Shown here one piece after another: positions 46,522 through 55,693 of a stretch of DNA of 64,000 nucleotides. The notes beneath the pieces are model-generated. The model was given only the letters and a program-made list of their open reading frames with translations, did no database searches and was not told the DNA's origin. Each line of letters starts with the position of its first letter. Position 1 is the stretch's first letter. The DNA comes from Clostridium_AT radicumherbarum (lineage in GTDB: Bacteria > Bacillota > Clostridia > Clostridiales > Clostridiaceae). A program made the translations under genes and the position numbers. The stretch is taken from assembly GCF_045310525.1 (NCBI RefSeq), contig NZ_JBJHZY010000001.1:1054001-1118000 (forward strand), written 5' to 3'.

Positions 46522-46851
46522 ATGAAGAAAATTTATTTGTTTTGCAGTGCAGGAATGTCTACAAGTATATTAGCAAGTAAAATGCAAGCTGCAGCTGATG
46601 AAAACTCTTTGCCAATTGAAGTAAAGGCTTATCCTCATAATGAGTTAGATGAAATTATTAAAAAGCATCATCCAGATTGCATTTTATTAGGACCGCAGGT
46701 TAAATATTTATATGAAAAAACTGTAAACGATTTTGGACCATCTGGTATTCCCATTGCTGTTATCGACCCAACTGATTATGGTATGATGAATGCTAAAAAG
46801 GTTTTAAAAAGTGCAATTAAGCTAATTAAAGCTTCAAGCGAAAGTAAATAG
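46522..46851 (+). CDS. PTS EIIB, lactose/cellobiose class
   Basis: The 109-residue cytoplasmic protein has the active Cys8 in IYLFCSAGMSTSILA, which carries phosphate from EIIA to the sugar. The Rossmann-like core includes CILLGPQVKYLYE. AAAGGAGGAAG stands before ATG 46522; a longer frame upstream runs through the structured spacer and is not used. Confidence 0.94.
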   Translation: MKKIYLFCSAGMSTSILASKMQAAADENSLPIEVKAYPHNELDEIIKKHHPDCILLGPQVKYLYEKTVNDFGPSGIPIAVIDPTDYGMMNAKKVLKSAIKLIKASSESK

Positions 46852-46936
46852 TTTTGCATGGGATAATAAGTGATTATTTTACTACATAGGTATTATGATT
46901 ACTTAATTATAGACAAATAAAAGAGGGGGAAAAAAC

Positions 46937-48295
46937 ATGATAAAATGGTTAGAAAAAGTTTTAATGCCAATAGCTGAAGCAATTGGTAAAAACAAATATT
47001 TAATATCTATACGTGATGGATTCTTAATATCCACGCCATTATTAATTGTAGGTTCATTATTTCTATTAATAGCAAACTTCCCAATTCCAGCATGGACTAA
47101 TTGGCTAGAGTCTGTACAAGTAAACGGATCTACCTTAGCAGCTTATTTTGGAAAGCCTGCTGACGCAACATTTTCGATTATGGCAATTTTTGCTGTACTT
47201 GGTATAGGATATTCCTTTGCTAAACAAATGAAAACTAATCCTATTTTCGGAGCAGCAGTATCTATTATGTCATGGTTCTTAATTATGCCTTATGGTGTAA
47301 CTGGAAAAGCACATGTTAATGGCATCAAAGACCCAGTTCAGGTTTTCTTAGGTGGTGGACTTCCACTTGGCTGGGTTGGTGCGAAAGGTATATTTATTGG
47401 TATTATTTGTGCTTTCTTAGCTGTACACATTTATGCTTTTGCTGAACGTAAAGGATGGATAATTAGAATGCCTGCTGGTGTTCCTCCAACTGTTGTTCAA
47501 TCCTTCGCAGCTTTAATTCCTGCTGGACTTGTTATATCTGTATTCTTTGTTATAAATTTATTCTTTGGTTTCTTTAATACTGATGTTTTCACAATTGTAT
47601 TTAAGTTCCTGCAGCTGCCTCTTATGAACCTAGGTGATACCTTAGGTGCTATGGTTATTGCATACATCTTCTTACACCTATTCTGGTTCTTTGGAGTAAA
47701 CGGTGGTTCTGTAGTAGGTGCTGTATTTAACCCAATTCTTCAAACCTTAACTGCTGAAAACTTAGAGTTCTTCAAAACTGGAGTTGGACAGGGACATATT
47801 ATATCTCAGCAATTCCAAGACTTATTTGCAACCTTTGGAGGTTGCGGATCTACATTATCACTATTAATAGCTATGCTTGCATTCTGTAAATCAAAACGTA
47901 TTAAAGAACTTGGAAAATTAGCTTTAGTACCAGGCATCTTTGGAATAAACGAACCAATAGTATTTGGACTTCCAATAGTATTAAACCCAACTATGTTAAT
48001 CCCATTTATGTTAGTTCCAACCCTTAACATTGTTATTTCATATTTTGCAATGGCCTTAAAATTAGTTCCAATTTGTAATGGTGTTAATATCCCATGGACA
48101 ACTCCAATTATTATTTCTGGATTTTTAGCTACAAATTGGGTAGGTGCAGTGCTTCAAGCTCTATTACTAATTTTAGGTGTAATTATTTATATGCCATTTA
48201 TAAAGATCATGGACAAACAATACTTAATTGAGGAAGCTAAAGCAATAGAAGAGGACGATGATTCTCTTGAAGGCTTATCCTTTGATGACTTATAG
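46937..48295 (+). CDS. PTS EIIC permease, lactose/cellobiose class
   Basis: The 452-residue membrane protein has about 10 segments and the family pattern: ISIRDGFLISTPLLIVGSLF at the start and PGIFGINEPIVFGLPIVLNP in the substrate region. It imports and, with EIIB, phosphorylates a disaccharide such as chitobiose or another beta-glycoside. The genes around it point to an amino-sugar substrate. Confidence 0.94.
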   Translation: MIKWLEKVLMPIAEAIGKNKYLISIRDGFLISTPLLIVGSLFLLIANFPIPAWTNWLESVQVNGSTLAAYFGKPADATFSIMAIFAVLGIGYSFAKQMKTNPIFGAAVSIMSWFLIMPYGVTGKAHVNGIKDPVQVFLGGGLPLGWVGAKGIFIGIICAFLAVHIYAFAERKGWIIRMPAGVPPTVVQSFAALIPAGLVISVFFVINLFFGFFNTDVFTIVFKFLQLPLMNLGDTLGAMVIAYIFLHLFWFFGVNGGSVVGAVFNPILQTLTAENLEFFKTGVGQGHIISQQFQDLFATFGGCGSTLSLLIAMLAFCKSKRIKELGKLALVPGIFGINEPIVFGLPIVLNPTMLIPFMLVPTLNIVISYFAMALKLVPICNGVNIPWTTPIIISGFLATNWVGAVLQALLLILGVIIYMPFIKIMDKQYLIEEAKAIEEDDDSLEGLSFDDL

Positions 48296-48306
48296 GAGAT
48301 GATTGA

Positions 48307-48834
48307 ATGCCAATTAAAATCATGATGATTTACGATCAAATTCAAGCTGGTGCAGGTACTAAGGATGATAAAATGGTACCCTTAGGTGCTAAAAGAGAGG
48401 CTATAGGACCAGCAATCATGATGGAACCATTTTTAAAGGAGATTGACGGTAAGGTAATTGCTTGTCTTTATTGTGGCAATGGTACTTATTTAGCTGATCC
48501 TGAGGAGGTTTCCAGAAAGCTTTGCGCTATGGTAAATAAAGTTCAGCCAGATGTAGTAATGTGTGGACCTGCCTTGAACTATAAAGATTATGCCAGTATG
48601 GCAGCAAGAGTTGCTTATGATATTAATAAGTCAACTAATGTTCCAGCTTTTGCAGCTATGTCTGTTGAAAATGAGGAGACAATTGCTAATTATAAAGATA
48701 AAGTAAATATTGTAGTTACTCCTAAAAAAGGTGGTATAGGGCTTAATGATTCCTTGAGAAATATGTGTAAGCTAGCAAAGGCTTTAGTTAACAAGGAAGA
48801 CGTTACAGCTTTAACTGGCAGTATTTGTTTTTAA
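48307..48834 (+). CDS. GrdB-like protein (selenoprotein B N-terminal family), sugar-operon type
   Basis: The 175-residue protein resembles the N-terminal part of glycine/sarcosine/betaine reductase component B: GPAIMMEPFLKEIDGKVIAC, then CGNGTYLADPEEVSRKL, VMCGPALNYKDYASMAARVA and VPAFAAMSVENEE. It is under half the usual GrdB length and has no selenocysteine codon. It starts 12 bases after EIIC and is probably part of the same transcript. Reductive cleavage of an amino-sugar or glycyl compound is possible, but its function in sugar operons is not established. Confidence 0.65.
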   Translation: MPIKIMMIYDQIQAGAGTKDDKMVPLGAKREAIGPAIMMEPFLKEIDGKVIACLYCGNGTYLADPEEVSRKLCAMVNKVQPDVVMCGPALNYKDYASMAARVAYDINKSTNVPAFAAMSVENEETIANYKDKVNIVVTPKKGGIGLNDSLRNMCKLAKALVNKEDVTALTGSICF

Positions 48835-48840
48835 ATTTAA

Positions 48841-48868
48841 AAACCACTAATTAATTTAGTGGTTTTTT
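48841..48868 (+). terminator. Terminator between the GrdB-like and glycosylasparaginase genes
   Basis: AAACCACTAA pairs with TTAGTGGTTT, followed by a T-run. It divides the PTS part from the hydrolase part, which may be reached by read-through or have its own promoter. Confidence 0.85.
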
Positions 48869-48922
48869 AATTATATTTTATGCTTGTTTTAATATTATTA
48901 CAGAATAAAGGAGTAAAATAAT

Positions 48923-49879
48923 ATGTACGGAATGATTGCAACTTGGCGTATGGCTGTTGAAGGTATTACAATGGGAAGAGAGATCTTAAAGAATAGAGGA
49001 TGTGCAGGAGATGCAATTGAAGCCGCTATTAAAGAAGTTGAAAACTTTGAATACTATAAATCGGTAGGCTATGGCGGCCTGCCTAATGAGGATATGGAAG
49101 TAGAATTAGATGCTGCATATATGGATGGCACTACTTTTGATATTGGTGCAGTTGCTGCAATTAAGGATTTTGCTAATCCGATCAGCATAGCAAGACGATT
49201 AAGCGAGGAAAAAGTAAATAATTTATTAGTAGCGGAAGGAGCAGAGAAGTTTGCTCATAAAGAAGGCTTTGAACGAAAAAATATGTTAACAGAGCGTGCT
49301 AAGATATTTTATTATAATCGTGTTAAAGAAGTAAAGGAACAGGAAATCAAGCCTTACAGCGGACATGACACTGTAGGTATGGTATGTTTAGATGAGCATG
49401 GCAATATGACTGCTGGTACCTCAACAAGCGGTTTATTTATGAAGAAGAAGGGAAGAGTTGGGGATTCTCCAATTTGCGGTTCTGGCTTTTATGTAGATTC
49501 TAAGGTAGGAGGAGCTAGTGCCACTGGCCTTGGAGAAGATTTAATGAAAGGCTGTATTTCTTATGAAATAGTAAGATTGATGAAAGAAGGTCATCATCCT
49601 CAAGAGGCTTGTGAAATTGCCGTAACGAGGCTTGATTCAGAGCTTAAAGAAAGAAGAGGAAAGGCTGGAGATTTATCCTTAATTGCCATGAACAATAAAG
49701 GTGAATGGGGAGTTGCCACCAATATTGAAGGCTTTTCCTTTGCAGTAACTACTGAAAATGAGGAACCAATTGTGTATTTAACAAAGAATGTAGATGGGAA
49801 ATGTATTCATGAAGCAGCAAGTAAGGAATGGCTTGATAACTATATGAGTACAAGAACTGCACCCATAGTTAGAAGGTGA
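48923..49879 (+). CDS. N4-(beta-N-acetylglucosaminyl)-L-asparaginase (Ntn hydrolase)
   Basis: The 318-residue protein is an N-terminal-nucleophile hydrolase. HDTVGMV places the self-cleavage and nucleophile Thr at residue 150, followed by GTSTSGLFMKKKGRVGDSPICGSG, which matches glycosylasparaginase rather than plain isoaspartyl peptidase. It cuts the bond between GlcNAc and the Asn side chain. No signal peptide is seen, so it acts on an imported substrate, plausibly the product of the PTS just upstream. Confidence 0.88.
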   Translation: MYGMIATWRMAVEGITMGREILKNRGCAGDAIEAAIKEVENFEYYKSVGYGGLPNEDMEVELDAAYMDGTTFDIGAVAAIKDFANPISIARRLSEEKVNNLLVAEGAEKFAHKEGFERKNMLTERAKIFYYNRVKEVKEQEIKPYSGHDTVGMVCLDEHGNMTAGTSTSGLFMKKKGRVGDSPICGSGFYVDSKVGGASATGLGEDLMKGCISYEIVRLMKEGHHPQEACEIAVTRLDSELKERRGKAGDLSLIAMNNKGEWGVATNIEGFSFAVTTENEEPIVYLTKNVDGKCIHEAASKEWLDNYMSTRTAPIVRR

Positions 49880-49885
49880 TAATTA

Positions 49886-51004
49886 ATGAAGGCTAAAATA
49901 TTAGGAAAAATAGATGAGCTAAAGGAACAAATGATTTCTGACATTCTGGAAGTAGTTAAAATTAACAGTGAAGAAGGTGAGATAGAAGAAGGAATGCCTT
50001 TTGGCAGGGGTGTTAATGATTGTTTGCTTAAGGCACTTGAAATAGCATCTAAACTTGGCTTTGAAACAAAGAATATAGATGGATATGCTGGCTATGCGCA
50101 GCTTGGAGAAGGCAGTGATTACATTGGTGTAATAGGCCATTTAGATGTAGTTGCTGCTGGTGAAGGGTGGCTTGAACCTCCTTATAGCGGCTATAATAAG
50201 GATGGGAGAATTTATTCAAGAGGTATTTTAGATAATAAAGGACCAATTATGTCCTGCCTATATGCACTATATGCCTGCAAAGTAAGCGGTATTAAATTTA
50301 ACAAACCTATTCGTATAATATTTGGAACTAATGAAGAAACGGGAATGAAAGATATTGAGTATTATTTGAGTAAGGAAAAGCCGCCAATTATGGGATGGAC
50401 TCCGGACTGCAAATATCCTGTGGTTTATGGAGAAAGAGGCAGAGCAAAATTTAAAATATGTGCAAATGAAATAGACTTGAAGGATTTTTTTAGCTTTGTA
50501 ACTAAGTATTTTCTTCAAAGTAAGGATAATGGAGACAGGTTAGGAATTGATTTCTCTGATGAGGAATTCGGGAAAATGCAGATGAGAGGCTATAGTTTAA
50601 GGCTGGAAGAAAATAAAAGTGTATTTGACTTTACCTTAAGCTACCCTGCAGGAGTAACTCTTTCAAAAATTACATCTCAAATTAGATCAAAAATGCCAGA
50701 TACTCTATCCTTAGAGGTAGTTAGTAATTATGATCCTGTAAAGTTTGAAAAAGACTGTTTTTTAGTACGAAAGCTTAAAGAAGCCTATGAAGAAATAACT
50801 GGCTTTGATGGTACACCTGTAACTACAACTGGCGGTACTTATGCAAAATTAATGCCTAATATAGTTCCATTTGGACCAAGCTTTCCAGGGCAAAAGGGTA
50901 TTGGGCACAATCCAAACGAATGGATGGACATTAAAGATATTGTGATGAATGCTAAAATATATGCTTTAAGTTTTCTAAAGCTAGGTGGTGAAAGTTATGA
51001 ATAA
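49886..51004 (+). CDS. M20-family dipeptidase (PepV/Sapep-like)
   Basis: The 372-residue metallopeptidase has the metal-ligand motifs YIGVIGHLDVVAAGEGW (His-Asp), YSRGILDNKGP and IIFGTNEETGM (catalytic Glu pair), and the closing His region GQKGIGHNPNEW. It hydrolyses dipeptides in the cytoplasm. It starts 6 bases after the glycosylasparaginase gene, so both probably process glycopeptide-derived Asn peptides. Confidence 0.88.
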   Translation: MKAKILGKIDELKEQMISDILEVVKINSEEGEIEEGMPFGRGVNDCLLKALEIASKLGFETKNIDGYAGYAQLGEGSDYIGVIGHLDVVAAGEGWLEPPYSGYNKDGRIYSRGILDNKGPIMSCLYALYACKVSGIKFNKPIRIIFGTNEETGMKDIEYYLSKEKPPIMGWTPDCKYPVVYGERGRAKFKICANEIDLKDFFSFVTKYFLQSKDNGDRLGIDFSDEEFGKMQMRGYSLRLEENKSVFDFTLSYPAGVTLSKITSQIRSKMPDTLSLEVVSNYDPVKFEKDCFLVRKLKEAYEEITGFDGTPVTTTGGTYAKLMPNIVPFGPSFPGQKGIGHNPNEWMDIKDIVMNAKIYALSFLKLGGESYE

Positions 51005-51749
51005 AATAGTAGAAGTGTGCTGTGGAAGCTATTATGATTGTCTACAGGCTTATAAAGGAAAAGCAGAAAGAGTAGAATTAAATAGTGCACTATATTTGGG
51101 AGGATTAACTCCAAGTATTGCAGAACTAATTTTAACTAAAAAAAATACTAATTTAAAGGTTGTTTGCATGGCAAGGCCAAGAGCTGCAGGGTTTTGTTAT
51201 GAGAAGGAAGACTATGAAACATTATTATTAGATGTAAAGCTCTTAATGGAAAATGGCGCAGATGGCATTGCCTTTGGCTGCTTAGATGATGAAGGCAATA
51301 TTAATGTTATGCAAACAGAAGAAGTAGTTAAATTAATTAAATCCTATGGATCAGAAAAAGAATCAGTATTCCACAGGGCCTTTGATTGTGTCAGTGATGC
51401 CTTTGAAGCTGTGGACACTTTAATTAAACTAGGTATAGACCGTATTTTAACAAGCGGCTTAGAAGCAAAGGCTGTAGAGGGAAAAGACCTATTGAAAGCG
51501 CTTCAGGAAAAATATGGACATAAAATTCAAATTCTTGCTGGCAGCGGAGTTAATGCTGGAAATGCCATAGAGCTTATGAAATATACGGGTATTACCCAAA
51601 TTCACAGCTCCTGCAAAGCCTGGCTCATGGATAAAACTACAACTAAAAATCACGTTACCTATGCCTATGGCAAGGATGAATTTTGCTATGATGTAGTTGA
51701 CTCTAAGCTAGTTGAAAATCTAGTAAAAATTGTTAATGAGGAGCTATAA
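50997..51749 (+). CDS. cutC: CutC family TIM-barrel protein
   Basis: The product is 250 residues. CutC-type motifs include VEVCCGSYYDCLQAYKGKAERVELNS at the start (with AERVELN), MARPRAAGFCY, GADGIAFGCLDDEGNI, FHRAFDCVSD and RILTSG. CutC was linked to copper tolerance in Escherichia coli, but these proteins recur in amino-sugar and glycosidase operons, which suggests a metabolic role here. The start ATG 50997 overlaps the end of the dipeptidase gene. Confidence 0.9.
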   Translation: MNKIVEVCCGSYYDCLQAYKGKAERVELNSALYLGGLTPSIAELILTKKNTNLKVVCMARPRAAGFCYEKEDYETLLLDVKLLMENGADGIAFGCLDDEGNINVMQTEEVVKLIKSYGSEKESVFHRAFDCVSDAFEAVDTLIKLGIDRILTSGLEAKAVEGKDLLKALQEKYGHKIQILAGSGVNAGNAIELMKYTGITQIHSSCKAWLMDKTTTKNHVTYAYGKDEFCYDVVDSKLVENLVKIVNEEL

Positions 51750-51852
51750 TATTAAATATAGATAGAATTATGATAGAGGTAAAATTAGAAGTAATATAAT
51801 AAAAAAAAGATTACTATTAATAAAAATTAAAATCAAAGGGAGGAATATTAAA

Positions 51853-52941
51853 ATGCATAGAATGGGAATATCTGTTTATCCAGAGCATTCTACAGAAGAA
51901 AAAGATTATACTTATATGAAACTGGCTGCAAAATATGGCTTTACTAGAATTTTTACTTGTTTATTATCAGTAAATGAACCAAAAGAAATTATTATGGATA
52001 AATTCACAAGATTTATGGAAGAAGCACATAAGCTTGGCTTTATTGTTGGGGTAGATACAAATCCAGATGTGTTTGCACATCTAGGAGCCACCCCCCTTAA
52101 TTTAAAGCCATTTCATGATATGAAGGTGGATATTATTCGTCTTGATGGACATTTTAGTGACATGGAAGACATAGCAATAACCCATAACTCCTATGGCATT
52201 CCTATTGAGTTTAATGGAAGTCAAAATACAGCTTTGGATCTAATGATTGAAAGAGGAGCAAATACGCATAATATGGTAGTCTGCCATAATTTCTATCCGC
52301 AGAAATATACGGCACTTGGATGGAATAAATTTATGGAATTTACTAATAAATATAAAGCTTTAGGCCTTACTATGGCTGCATTTGTTTCCAGCAATAATGA
52401 AAATACCTTTGGACCTTGGCCTGTTTATGAAGGACTTCCAACCTGTGAAATCCACAGAGGCATGCCAATAGATTTACAAGTAAGACATCTTCTTGCAACT
52501 AATAAAATTGATGATGTTTTAATTGGAAATGCCTACGCTACAGAGGAGGAGCTAAAAGCAATATCTGAAATTGATCAAACAAAAACCACCTTTAAGCTTG
52601 AGCTTGATGCTAATATTACAGAGGATGAGAAAAATATCATATATAATTATCCACATTACGGCAGAGGTGACGCTTCAGACTATATGGTCCGCAGCAGCAT
52701 GCCGAGACTAAATTATAAAAATAAAAACATTCCATACCGTAAACATGACAGTGAATTTTTCCATAAAGGCGACGTAGTAATAGTTAACGATAATTTATCT
52801 CATTATCGCGGTGAGCTTGAAATTGCCACAAAAGATATGCCTAATGATGGCCAGAGAAATTTTGTAGCTAGAATACCTGAGCAGGAATTAATTCTACTTG
52901 ATCTATTAAAACCTGAATATCCTTTTGGGTTTATTAAATAG
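51853..52941 (+). CDS. MupG/DUF871-family 6-phospho-glycosidase
   Basis: The 362-residue protein opens GISVYPEHSTEEKDYTYMKLA and has ARIPEQELILLD near the end, as in the DUF871 family. MupG of Staphylococcus aureus hydrolyses MurNAc 6-phosphate-GlcNAc after PTS uptake. Here it is the likely enzyme that splits the phosphorylated disaccharide delivered by the lactose/cellobiose-class PTS. That PTS class is not the usual MurNAc one, so the exact sugar may differ. AAAGGGAGG precedes the ATG. Confidence 0.85.
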   Translation: MHRMGISVYPEHSTEEKDYTYMKLAAKYGFTRIFTCLLSVNEPKEIIMDKFTRFMEEAHKLGFIVGVDTNPDVFAHLGATPLNLKPFHDMKVDIIRLDGHFSDMEDIAITHNSYGIPIEFNGSQNTALDLMIERGANTHNMVVCHNFYPQKYTALGWNKFMEFTNKYKALGLTMAAFVSSNNENTFGPWPVYEGLPTCEIHRGMPIDLQVRHLLATNKIDDVLIGNAYATEEELKAISEIDQTKTTFKLELDANITEDEKNIIYNYPHYGRGDASDYMVRSSMPRLNYKNKNIPYRKHDSEFFHKGDVVIVNDNLSHYRGELEIATKDMPNDGQRNFVARIPEQELILLDLLKPEYPFGFIK

Positions 52942-53021
52942 CATAGAGAACTGAAAATAGAAGGTTTTGGTATTAATAACTATGTAATACCTATACTTAT
53001 TTTAAAATAAAAGATTTTTAA

Positions 53022-53064
53022 AAAGAAGCGCTTTCCAAAAAGAAAATGGGCGGCGCTTCTTTAA
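53022..53064. terminator. Bidirectional terminator between the MupG-like and anti-sigma genes
   Basis: AAAGAAGCGC pairs with GCGCTTCTTT around an 18-base loop region, with A and T runs on both sides. It serves both convergent genes. Confidence 0.85.
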
Positions 53065-54051
53065 TTAATAAATAGTTGTAATTACTCCAAAAGAAGAAGC
53101 TTTTATATGAGGGTTTCCTATTAGTTCCTTTAATTGAGACTTTGTACCGTAAACTATGCATCCCAATATTGATACGTCACTATAGGTTTTATAGCCTTTT
53201 GCCATCATTTCATTATATATTGCGTTATATTTTACGAGTTTAGGATTTTGTAAAATAGATAGCAATTCATTATAGGATGTATCAAAATACATAGGTTTTA
53301 CATTTACTCCTAGAGCATTGAATTCATCTATATAAGCGCCTGCACCAGCATACATGTCTGCATCCTTTTTGAACATGTTCATGTCTTCCTTTGTATAAGC
53401 ATCTAACCAGTACCAAGTTGGCACTATTTTACCAAGTAAGAACTGAGCGTCAACCTGTTTGTATGGTTTATCAAAGGATATAGCAAGTTCAATTATTTTA
53501 TCATCGGAAATTTTATCTAATTCACTTAAGTCATTTTTATAGCCTTTATAATTAATTTCAGGATGAAAGAACATCATTCTTCTGTACCCTGTTTGAGTAT
53601 AACTTTCAGGCCATGGTCCCACTTCATTACCGTTATATCCTCCTTGATATCTTGTAACAGGGTAATTTGAACTAAGGCCTAAAAAAGACAATAATTTATT
53701 GTTTTGAAAATAGCTAAAAACTGATTCATTCTCTTGTATTAATACAGGTTTATTTCCGATAACTTTAGATACTTTGTAGGTGCCTTTTCCTCCTAAAAAT
53801 CCAAGCGTATCTTTAGATTCACTAATATAACCATTAGGCACAGTGAGTTTTACCCAATCCTCGTTTTGCTTAAAAGCTTGTTCGCTTAATTTTAAGCTAA
53901 TTTTTGTATTGAGATAAGATCCAATTGCAATAACTAGAATTGTTACCACCAAAGATATAGTTATGGTCCTTATTGTGGACATTAGCTTACCATTTCTTAT
54001 TGCTTTCTTTAATTTATCTTCATTAAATAAATCGTCTAAATTGTTATCCAT
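53065..54051 (-). CDS. Membrane-bound anti-sigma factor
   Basis: The 328-residue protein has a short cytoplasmic N-terminus (DDLFNEDKLKKAIRNGK), one membrane segment (residues 27-48, TITISLVVTILVIAIGSYL) and a large extracytoplasmic domain of the sigma-regulator C-terminal type (TGYRRMMFFHPEINYKGY). It should hold the ECF sigma factor encoded just upstream inactive until an envelope signal arrives. Its start overlaps the end of the sigma gene by 8 bases. Confidence 0.85.
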   Translation of the reverse strand: MDNNLDDLFNEDKLKKAIRNGKLMSTIRTITISLVVTILVIAIGSYLNTKISLKLSEQAFKQNEDWVKLTVPNGYISESKDTLGFLGGKGTYKVSKVIGNKPVLIQENESVFSYFQNNKLLSFLGLSSNYPVTRYQGGYNGNEVGPWPESYTQTGYRRMMFFHPEINYKGYKNDLSELDKISDDKIIELAISFDKPYKQVDAQFLLGKIVPTWYWLDAYTKEDMNMFKKDADMYAGAGAYIDEFNALGVNVKPMYFDTSYNELLSILQNPKLVKYNAIYNEMMAKGYKTYSDVSILGCIVYGTKSQLKELIGNPHIKASSFGVITTIY

Positions 54052-54547
54052 TATTTAACCACATCCTTTCAAATTCCTTTCTTGCTCTATAGAGATAAGT
54101 TTTAACTACTGACTCTTTTATACCTAGTAATAATGCTATTTCCTTATAGGAAAGCTCCATATCATATTTTAAAATTAGCAAGTCTTTATATCCATCTTTT
54201 AACTTGTTAAGACAGTTTTTTACCTCATTATTACGTTCAGCTACTAATAAATCTTCAGTTAAGTCGCCTTCTACTGAAAACTTATTAGTGAAACTTTCTT
54301 CATCAATACTTATTTGATAAAGCTTTTTCCGTTTCTTCATCAAGCTTTTAAATTCATTTAAAGATACTTTAAATAACCAGGAGGGAAGCTTTTCTTTAGA
54401 TACACCATCCATGTATTTAATTGCTTTAATAAAGCTGTCTTGTACTATATCTTCAGCTTCTTCCTTGGTACATCCGTTTTTTATTAAATATCCCATTATG
54501 ATTTTTGATTGCTTTTTATACAATTCTAGCAGCAGCTGGGTATCCAT
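54044..54547 (-). CDS. ECF-type RNA polymerase sigma factor
   Basis: The 167-residue protein has sigma region 2 (EEAEDIVQDSFIKAIKYMDG) and region 4 (YKDLLILKYDMELSYKEIALLLGIKESVVKTYLYRARKE). The ribosome binding site GAAAGGAGGG precedes the ATG. It is translationally coupled to its anti-sigma factor. The promoter that it recognises, probably including its own, could not be defined by eye in 54548-54747. Confidence 0.92.
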   Translation of the reverse strand: MDTQLLLELYKKQSKIIMGYLIKNGCTKEEAEDIVQDSFIKAIKYMDGVSKEKLPSWLFKVSLNEFKSLMKKRKKLYQISIDEESFTNKFSVEGDLTEDLLVAERNNEVKNCLNKLKDGYKDLLILKYDMELSYKEIALLLGIKESVVKTYLYRARKEFERMWLNNG

Positions 54548-54747
54548 TTTTCCCTCCTTTCTGCGAATTTATTACGCCTTTATATTAATAAGACAATTCT
54601 ACCATTAAAATGTAAACAAGAGTTAGTTGAAATATTTAAAATATACATTATATACAAGTAAATGATATAATTAACATATGGATATCATAAGATAAAAGAT
54701 TAGTAAATTTCATAAATAAGAAATATTAATATTTTTGGGGGCTATGG

Positions 54748-55593
54748 ATGAAAACTATTGAATTATATAACCAATTAGAAAGTGATTTTATTTTTAAAAA
54801 CTTGCAGGATGATTGGGCTAGATACATGAGTAAAGTAGATGAATATCTTTGCTTAAATTTTAAAGAAAGAAGTATGGGATTAGTATGTGATTTTGCTATG
54901 GAAATCAATAAAGTTTACACTGCTGTATTTCCAACTGAAGAAATTATGCAAAAAATTATAGATGAAGGAACAACAAATTCCATGTTATTTGTGCACCACC
55001 CATCTATTTGGGATAGTAGGAGAGCACCCAATTCTTTCTATCAGATGAAAAATGCTTTATTAGAAAAATTCAAAGAAAATAGAATAGCCATATATAACTT
55101 GCACGTTCCATTGGATAATTTCAGCCAGTATTCAACTAGTGTAACTTTAGCTAACGCCCTAGGTATAGAAATTGAAAAGCCATTTGCAAAGTATCGTGGT
55201 GCTTTATGTGGTATAATAGGAAAAACCAAGTGCAAAACTATGGAAGAATTACAAAATAAGTTTTCAGAGGTACTAGGTCACAGTACAAGCCTTTATTTAT
55301 ATGGAAATGCAAAAATAAAAGATGGAAGAATAGCAATTGTAGCTGGTGGTGGCAATAATCAGGATACAATTACTGAAATGATTGAAAATAGAGTTCATGT
55401 ACTTATAACTGGTATTACTGCAAATAATAATTCTGAAATTCATAATATTGAAGAAAAAAGTTCTATTAATGTTTTAGGGGGGACTCACTACTCAACCGAG
55501 AAGTTTGCGTGCCAAAAGATGTGCAGCTACTTTGAAGAACTTGGACTTGACTCCGTTTTTATTGAGGGGGAACCAATATATGAAGATATGTAA
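54748..55593 (+). CDS. NIF3/DUF34-like dinuclear metal-centre protein
   Basis: The 281-residue protein has the metal-ligand pattern of the NIF3 family: MLFVHHPSIWD, IYNLHVPLDN and LGGTHYSTEKFACQKM, with a Glu near the end. These proteins form hexamers with a dinuclear metal site and are proposed to act in metal-cofactor or nucleotide damage handling. The N-terminal 45 residues appear longer than usual. The gene stands alone. Confidence 0.85.
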   Translation: MKTIELYNQLESDFIFKNLQDDWARYMSKVDEYLCLNFKERSMGLVCDFAMEINKVYTAVFPTEEIMQKIIDEGTTNSMLFVHHPSIWDSRRAPNSFYQMKNALLEKFKENRIAIYNLHVPLDNFSQYSTSVTLANALGIEIEKPFAKYRGALCGIIGKTKCKTMEELQNKFSEVLGHSTSLYLYGNAKIKDGRIAIVAGGGNNQDTITEMIENRVHVLITGITANNNSEIHNIEEKSSINVLGGTHYSTEKFACQKMCSYFEELGLDSVFIEGEPIYEDM

Positions 55594-55693
55594 ATTGTGG
55601 TAAGTATGATTAATTCAATTTTATTAATCAATTATTTTGTGATTATTTGATTTTCTATAATTTTTTTGATGAGGTATTACAGGGGGGGAATAT

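Noticed and set aside
48307..48834. Possible selenocysteine in the GrdB-like protein
   Set aside because: The gene ends in TAA with no in-frame TGA, and the Sec-containing half of GrdB is not present downstream.
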